Below are positions 7,122 through 10,631 of a stretch of DNA of 10,631 bases, piece after piece. The stretch is from contig DBCW01000073.1 of NCBI GenBank assembly GCA_002293265.1, positions 24,025 to 34,655 of the forward strand. Reading direction: 5' to 3'. This DNA comes from Eggerthellales bacterium UBA948 (GTDB lineage Bacteria > Actinomycetota > Coriobacteriia > Coriobacteriales > UBA8131). The translations under genes were made by a program, and so were the position numbers. The notes under the pieces were generated by a model. That model had not been told where the DNA came from and made no database searches. It worked only from the letters and a program-made list of their open reading frames with translations. How positions within the stretch are numbered: position 1 is the first letter of the stretch; every line of letters starts with the position of its first letter.

Positions 7122-8360
7122 ATGAACGGAGTGACGGTGGTAAACGAAAATGAAGAGTGGGGCCAAGAAGGTCTCACGCGTCAAACTAAGCCCAATATAG
7201 GTAATAATGGTGCTGCTCACATGGCATCTCCGAGCGCCGGATCGGCTTCAGATCTGGTTGATGAGCTCTTGGCGCAAACTGTTCCAACCTCTACCAGGCA
7301 AACGCGGGGAGGAGCAACTGCTCCACCTATGACCGCGCCGACGATCATAGGTGCCAGTGCGGTTCAAGAATCCGCTCCAAGTACAAACCTTTCGCCACTG
7401 GCTTCGTCTTCAAGTCCGGAAAATACCGCAGTTGGTACCAGGTTCGATGAATCAAGGATGGCTAGTGGACAAAGCGCTGAGTTATCCGGCGACATTCGAG
7501 GTGCAAGTAATCCCGCAATGGCAAATGTTAAAGCTCAAGGTTCAGCGGCAAGCTTCCAATCCGGTGGATCATCCGGGTCTTTACCTGTGGTTACACCGCC
7601 CACAAAAGAAGCTGGAGTCGGCAACTCAAGAGCATCTTCCAGAAGACAGCCCACAGGTGGCGTGCCGGTGATCATGTTTGACAGTATTACTAAGGTTTAT
7701 CCGGCGCAGAACAATAAACCGGCACTGACTAACGTTTCGCTTAAGATATTTGCCGGTGAGTTCATTTTTCTTGTCGGTCATTCCGGTAGCGGTAAATCTA
7801 CATTCATGCGCTTGATAAACCATGAGATTGTAGCTACGCGAGGACGCTTGGTGGTGGCCGGAGAAGACGTAACAAAGATGCGTAACTGGCGTGTGCCGTA
7901 TTTGCGTCGCAATATTGGTTGTGTTTTTCAGGACTTTAAATTGCTACCAAATAAGACCGCATTTGAAAATGTTGCGTTCGCGTTAGAGGTAATCGGTAAA
8001 TCTAAACACATCATTCGTACACAAGTCCCGGAAGTGCTGCGGCTTGTGGGCTTGGAGGATAAGATCGACAAGTACCCTGATCAACTATCCGGTGGTGAGC
8101 AGCAACGTGTTTCTATTGCCAGAGCCATCGTTAATCGTCCGCCTTTATTGGTTTGTGACGAGCCCACAGGAAATCTTGACCCCCAAACATCTTTAGGAAT
8201 TATGAGGCTGCTGGATCGTATCAACCGTACCGGCACGACAATTATTGTTGCAACCCACGACCGTGACATGGTCGACTCCTTGCGCAAGCGTGTTATCGCC
8301 TTGGAAAACGGCTATCTCGTTCGCGATGAGGATAAGGGGGTGTATGGCAGCGATGCGTAG
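7122..8360 (+). CDS. ftsE: Cell division ABC-type ATPase FtsE with a long N-terminal extension
   Basis: FtsE is the cytoplasmic ATPase of the FtsEX complex, which at the division site uses ATP to switch on peptidoglycan hydrolases across the membrane. The ATPase domain is complete from about residue 185: Walker A GHSGSGKST (219-227), Q-loop VFQDF with Q270, signature LSGGEQQR (322-329), Walker B LLVCDEP (342-348) and the H-loop ATHD with H379. FtsE is normally about 220-230 residues; this frame is 412. The first roughly 184 residues are rich in Ser, Ala, Gly, Pro and Thr and look disordered, apart from a short potential helix SDLVDELLAQ (43-52). The start is uncertain: ATG 7122 has no clear ribosome site; GTG 7137 has GGAG 5 bases upstream; ATG 7674 (M185) would give a normal-sized FtsE. 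The frame stays open through the extension, which favours its translation. ftsX overlaps the 3' end by 17 bases. Stop codon is TAG. Confidence 0.93.
   Translation: MNGVTVVNENEEWGQEGLTRQTKPNIGNNGAAHMASPSAGSASDLVDELLAQTVPTSTRQTRGGATAPPMTAPTIIGASAVQESAPSTNLSPLASSSSPENTAVGTRFDESRMASGQSAELSGDIRGASNPAMANVKAQGSAASFQSGGSSGSLPVVTPPTKEAGVGNSRASSRRQPTGGVPVIMFDSITKVYPAQNNKPALTNVSLKIFAGEFIFLVGHSGSGKSTFMRLINHEIVATRGRLVVAGEDVTKMRNWRVPYLRRNIGCVFQDFKLLPNKTAFENVAFALEVIGKSKHIIRTQVPEVLRLVGLEDKIDKYPDQLSGGEQQRVSIARAIVNRPPLLVCDEPTGNLDPQTSLGIMRLLDRINRTGTTIIVATHDRDMVDSLRKRVIALENGYLVRDEDKGVYGSDA
7311..7324 (+). repeat. Short hairpin in the FtsE extension
   Basis: GGAGCA and TGCTCC form a 6-bp inverted repeat around the two bases AC. 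It directly abuts the next inverted repeat, sharing base 7324, so an RNA would form two stacked hairpins. It lies in codons for the disordered part of FtsE. On its own it is near chance level. Confidence 0.35.
7324..7353 (+). repeat. CACCTATGA / TCATAGGTG inverted repeat in the FtsE extension
   Basis: CACCTATGA (7324-7332) is the exact reverse complement of TCATAGGTG (7345-7353), with 12 bases between. The core CTATGA-N12-TCATAG is identical in half-sites and spacing to the outer repeat before secA (1173-1196), while the 12 spacer bases differ completely. That pattern is what a dimeric DNA-binding protein's operator would show. The site is about 320 bases upstream of the alternative FtsE start at 7674 and about 190 bases into the long form. 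No function is established. Confidence 0.45.
7655..7676 (+). promoter_or_regulatory. Possible internal translation start of short FtsE
   Basis: The ATG at 7674 falls exactly where an ordinary FtsE would begin (MFDSITKVYPA resembles the usual M-x-F-x-x-V-x-K-x-Y start). AGGTGG at 7655-7660 lies 13 bases upstream and GGTG at 7667-7670 only 3 bases upstream, neither at ideal spacing. This could yield a second, conventional FtsE isoform, or it may simply be the domain boundary. Confidence 0.3.
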
Positions 8361-9255
8361 TTTCTTATACTTTATCCGTGAAGCTTTCAAAAACTCTCAG
8401 AAGAATTTTTCTACCACCCTTGGTGCTATCGTCACTATCTTTTTATCGCTATTAGTTATAGGCGTTTTCATGGTCACAACGATGATCATAAATGAGATGG
8501 TGGGTACGGTAGAAAGCCAGGTTTCAGTTACGGTATTCATCAACGATAATGCTGATCAAAATGACGTGAACAGCATGCAGGAATATGCCGGTGGACTACC
8601 CGGAGTAAGCGGCGTTTATTACGTGAGCAAAGAAGAGGCTCTGAAACGCTTTAAGGAAACGACCACATCAGGTATTGCTGATGCCTTGGATGGTAATCCG
8701 TTGCCTGCATCGCTTGAAGTATCGTTGAGTGATCCCGAGCAGGTAGCTTCAATTGCCGAGCAGATCAAAGCGCACGAGACTTTTTTGAGAATAGTTGACG
8801 ACCCGGAGGATCCCAATTCAATCAAGTATGGCGAAGACTATGTGGAGAGGTTATTTGGGCTTAGCAACATAATCCGCATTGTGTCGGCGGCGCTTGTGGT
8901 TTTGCTTATCTTTGTGGCATTGATCTTTATCAACAACACCATCCGTTTGGCAATTGTGGCGCGTCGCAAAGAGATCGCTATTATGCGTTTGGTGGGTGCG
9001 TCCAATGGGTTTATTAGAGGGCCATTTCTTATGGAGGGCGCTTTACAGGCTATAATCGGTGCCGGGCTTGCTATTGGAGCCATGTCGTTAATATGCAACT
9101 ATCTGCTAAGGCAGATGCAAGTTAATTTGCCTTGGTTACCTATCGATGTTAGCCAACTGGATCTTTGGTTGGTATACGTTATCTTGCTGGCTGTAGGCAT
9201 TGTTATCGGACTATTTGGTTCTGTTTGGGCCATGCGAAGATATCTGAAGGTATAG
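8344..9255 (+). CDS. ftsX: Cell division membrane protein FtsX
   Basis: FtsX is the membrane partner of FtsE; its extracellular loop passes the ATPase cycle on to peptidoglycan hydrolases or their activators. From ATG 8344 the protein has 303 residues, the normal size. It shows the family topology: a short cytoplasmic N-terminus (FIREAFKNSQKNFSTT, 10-25), TM1 at about 26-48, an extracellular domain at about 52-172 beginning VESQVSVTVFINDNA, then TM2 (177-198), a cytoplasmic RRKEIAIMRLVGAS loop (208-220), TM3 (about 228-255) and TM4 (about 272-296). AAGGGGG (8334-8340) is the ribosome site, 3 bases from ATG 8344 and 12 from an in-frame ATG at 8353, so either may be used. A longer frame open from 8245 overlaps FtsE's conserved C-terminus and is unlikely to be translated. 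The gene overlaps ftsE by 17 bases and its TAG shares a base with the GTG of the next gene. Confidence 0.95.
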   Translation: MAAMRSFLYFIREAFKNSQKNFSTTLGAIVTIFLSLLVIGVFMVTTMIINEMVGTVESQVSVTVFINDNADQNDVNSMQEYAGGLPGVSGVYYVSKEEALKRFKETTTSGIADALDGNPLPASLEVSLSDPEQVASIAEQIKAHETFLRIVDDPEDPNSIKYGEDYVERLFGLSNIIRIVSAALVVLLIFVALIFINNTIRLAIVARRKEIAIMRLVGASNGFIRGPFLMEGALQAIIGAGLAIGAMSLICNYLLRQMQVNLPWLPIDVSQLDLWLVYVILLAVGIVIGLFGSVWAMRRYLKV

Positions 9256-10574
9256 TGAGTGACCAAAGCGATAATAGACCAAGACAGAAGGTGCTCAGAA
9301 GACTGAGCACCTTCTTGGCTATTCTTGCAGTCTCGATTGTATTATTTTTAGCCGGAAATCTTGCTTCGTTTGGTGGGTTATTTGAGTTTGCAAATGTCCT
9401 TGGGTTGAAAAACCCGCAGGCTCAAAGTGCCCAAGACCCTCAAAGCGAGGTCACCACAAAGCAGCTTGCTGCTCGCGTTGATGAGGCTGCAGTGTATTTG
9501 GATGCCGAATCGCTTTATCGATACAATCAAGAAGATTTAGACAAAGCAACCGAGGCATCAATTGAGGCGCTTATAGCTCAAAGTGGTGACAAGCATGCAG
9601 TGTATTATTCACCAAAGGAGTTTGAGGAATACAATCGCGCCTCTGAGGGAGAGTATCTGGGCATAGGTATTGTGCTGACCACAACCGACAACAAACCTAC
9701 AGTTTTAGAGGTATATGAGGGCTCTCCCGCGCATAGCGCTGGTGTCATGGCGGGCGACATCATACTCTCGATCAATGGTGAGTCTCGTGACTTTACGACG
9801 GAGGAGGCTTCAGAGCTCATCAGGCAATCTGCAAATGGAAGTGTCTCTATCGTCTGGCAGCGCGATCTTGAAGAGATCGAGACAACTCTCAGTATTGGTA
9901 CGGTCAGCGTACCCACAGTAGTTTCGCATTTGCTAAATAAAGACAACACTTTATGCGGATATATTTATCTGCGCAGGTTCAATGACCAAAGCTCTATAGA
10001 GCTACGTGAGGCGATTACATCGCTTGAATCACAAGGTGCGCAAGCCCTTATTTTGGATCTTCGCGGCAATCCCGGTGGATACCTTACCCAAGCGGTAGCG
10101 ATCACATCGTTGTTCGTCAAGCAAGGCGATGTTTTACAGATCGAAACTAACTCCAGTAAGCGTTTTGAACGAGTGAGTGGAGATACTTGCACGGATATGC
10201 CGCTTGTGGTGCTGATAAACGCCCATTCTGCCTCGGCATCCGAGCTCACAGCAGCGGCGCTGAAAGATCACAACAGGGCAGCCATAGTTGGAGAGAAGAG
10301 CTATGGCAAAGGCACCATTCAAGATATTCAGACCTTGAGTTGGGGCGGAGCGATCAAGTTTACTATCGCCCATTATCTAAGTCCTCTGGGCACAGCGATA
10401 GAGGGAAAAGGTGTGACTCCGGATATCGAAGTAGCTTATACGAGTGAGGAAGTTGAGCGAACCGCAACAGATAACATCACCAGCCAAAACTACATTTATT
10501 CATCCGGCAAGGATACTCAATTGGATGTGGCATTAGAGGAGGCAAAGGCCAGGACAAAAGGAAATACCTCGTAG
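9255..10574 (+). CDS. Membrane-anchored S41 C-terminal processing protease
   Basis: This is a CtpA/CtpB/Prc-like serine protease that cleaves exported proteins near their C-termini. From the GTG at 9255 it has 439 residues: a basic N-terminus, one membrane segment at about 18-43 (signal anchor, protease outside), a helical region, a PDZ domain at about 133-215 (GEYLGIGIVL, then SPAHSAGVMAGDIILSING) and the S41 core with LILDLRGNPGGYL (265-277). The catalytic Ser-Lys pair is S327 in SASASE and K352 in SYGKGTIQ, 25 residues apart as in Prc. The GTG is chosen because GAAGG (9246-9250) lies 4 bases upstream and TAGTG links it to the ftsX stop; an earlier ATG at 9165 would only add residues antiparallel in character to a signal anchor and overlaps ftsX. 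An S41 gene after ftsX is a known arrangement, suggesting a role at the septum or cell wall. Codons 7-23 lie in a strong inverted repeat. Stop codon is TAG. Confidence 0.94.
   Translation: MSDQSDNRPRQKVLRRLSTFLAILAVSIVLFLAGNLASFGGLFEFANVLGLKNPQAQSAQDPQSEVTTKQLAARVDEAAVYLDAESLYRYNQEDLDKATEASIEALIAQSGDKHAVYYSPKEFEEYNRASEGEYLGIGIVLTTTDNKPTVLEVYEGSPAHSAGVMAGDIILSINGESRDFTTEEASELIRQSANGSVSIVWQRDLEEIETTLSIGTVSVPTVVSHLLNKDNTLCGYIYLRRFNDQSSIELREAITSLESQGAQALILDLRGNPGGYLTQAVAITSLFVKQGDVLQIETNSSKRFERVSGDTCTDMPLVVLINAHSASASELTAAALKDHNRAAIVGEKSYGKGTIQDIQTLSWGGAIKFTIAHYLSPLGTAIEGKGVTPDIEVAYTSEEVERTATDNITSQNYIYSSGKDTQLDVALEEAKARTKGNTS
9273..9323 (+). repeat. Strong hairpin at the start of the S41 protease gene
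   Basis: AGAAGGTGCTCAG (9286-9298) and CTGAGCACCTTCT (9303-9315) are perfect reverse complements around the tetraloop AAGA. The stem can be extended on the outside by CCA (9279-9281) with TGG (9316-9318) and AATAG (9273-9277) with CTATT (9319-9323), leaving A9278 and AGAC (9282-9285) as bulges, for about 21 pairs. It starts 18 bases after the ftsX stop and lies within codons 7-23 of the protease gene. There is no U-run after it, so it is not a standard intrinsic terminator. It may be an attenuator, an RNase III or stability element that lowers protease output relative to FtsEX, or a protein-binding site. Confidence 0.75.
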
Positions 10575-10631
10575 ATGTCACGTAGGCACGAAAAAGGACG
10601 TAGAAAGTCCAGGCAATTAAGCTGTGGTGTA
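10575..10631 (+). CDS. Start of a downstream ORF, possibly RNase R (3' end outside window)
   Basis: An ATG directly follows the TAG of the protease gene (TAGATG) and opens a frame with no stop to the window end, giving 19 residues. The visible N-terminus is strongly basic (MSRRHEKGRRKSRQ, then LSCGV). It resembles the basic leader of RNase R/VacB, whose first domain usually begins with a Gly-Val/Ile-Leu segment, and rnr and smpB are frequent neighbours of this cluster in Actinobacteria. SmpB is the main alternative, but its typical start (with a conserved Asn-Arg-Lys-Ala segment) is not evident in these residues. The close junction implies the same operon. No clear ribosome site precedes it, which fits translational coupling. 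Nineteen residues are too few for a firm identity. Confidence 0.4.
   Translation, partial: MSRRHEKGRRKSRQLSCGV

Noticed and set aside
7351..7671. A 106-codon frame in a different + frame within the FtsE extension, ending 2 bases before the canonical FtsE start
   Set aside because: Its end position is suggestive, but the sequence shows no domain or ribosome site and the ftsE frame through the same bases is longer and continuous with the ATPase. Kept only as a reason to test which frame is conserved.
8245..8343. A longer FtsX frame starting inside ftsE
   Set aside because: It overlaps the conserved H-loop and C-terminus of FtsE; the ATG at 8344 or 8353 follows AAGGGGG and gives the normal FtsX length.
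9165..9254. An upstream ATG that would lengthen the S41 protease by 30 residues
   Set aside because: It lies inside ftsX, adds Cys/His-rich residues atypical before a signal anchor, and the GTG at 9255 has a good ribosome site and the common TAGTG junction.

Overview
The window looks like a stretch of core chromosome from an actinobacterium of moderate GC content, most plausibly a member of the Coriobacteriia (Atopobium/Olsenella-like). This placement is an inference. It rests on the actinobacterial style of the RF2 sequence, on an order prfB - ftsE - ftsX - S41 protease that I recall as shared with other Actinobacteria such as Streptomyces, on a transketolase split into two genes, and on a BTAD-type regulator beside secA. 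Every supported gene lies on the + strand and gaps are short, so there is no gene-free stretch above about 120 bases. I see no rRNA, tRNA, CRISPR array, insertion sequence or prophage signal.

Layout. Positions 1-1113 hold the C-terminal part of a regulator with a winged-helix plus BTAD module at its C-terminal end; its start lies off the left edge. After a 117-base gap with overlapping inverted repeats and a possible 8-codon leader ORF comes secA (1231-3987), the preprotein translocase motor. prfB (4037-5149) encodes release factor 2. It has no programmed-frameshift site, and its codon-recognition tripeptide reads Ser-Pro-Thr where Ser-Pro-Phe is expected. Two overlapping genes (5214-6095 and 6095-7027) encode the N- and C-terminal halves of transketolase. 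Then ftsE (7122-8360), ftsX (8344-9255) and an S41 C-terminal processing protease (9255-10574) follow with overlapping ends, and a new ORF, possibly RNase R, starts at 10575 and runs off the right edge.

How the genes work together. SecA drives protein export and FtsEX is a membrane ABC-type complex that controls septal cell-wall hydrolysis. The membrane-anchored S41 protease probably acts outside the membrane on exported or cell-wall proteins, so the right half is a cell-envelope and division cluster. prfB serves translation and the transketolase pair serves the non-oxidative pentose phosphate pathway. These are housekeeping functions sharing a transcription direction rather than one pathway.

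No wholly new system is evident. The points most worth a second look are: the SPT tripeptide in RF2, together with UAG stops on ftsE, ftsX and the protease gene; a roughly 184-residue disordered extension on FtsE; a perfect 13-bp hairpin, extendable to about 21 bp, inside the first codons of the protease gene; and an identical CTATGA-N12-TCATAG inverted repeat before secA and inside the FtsE extension.
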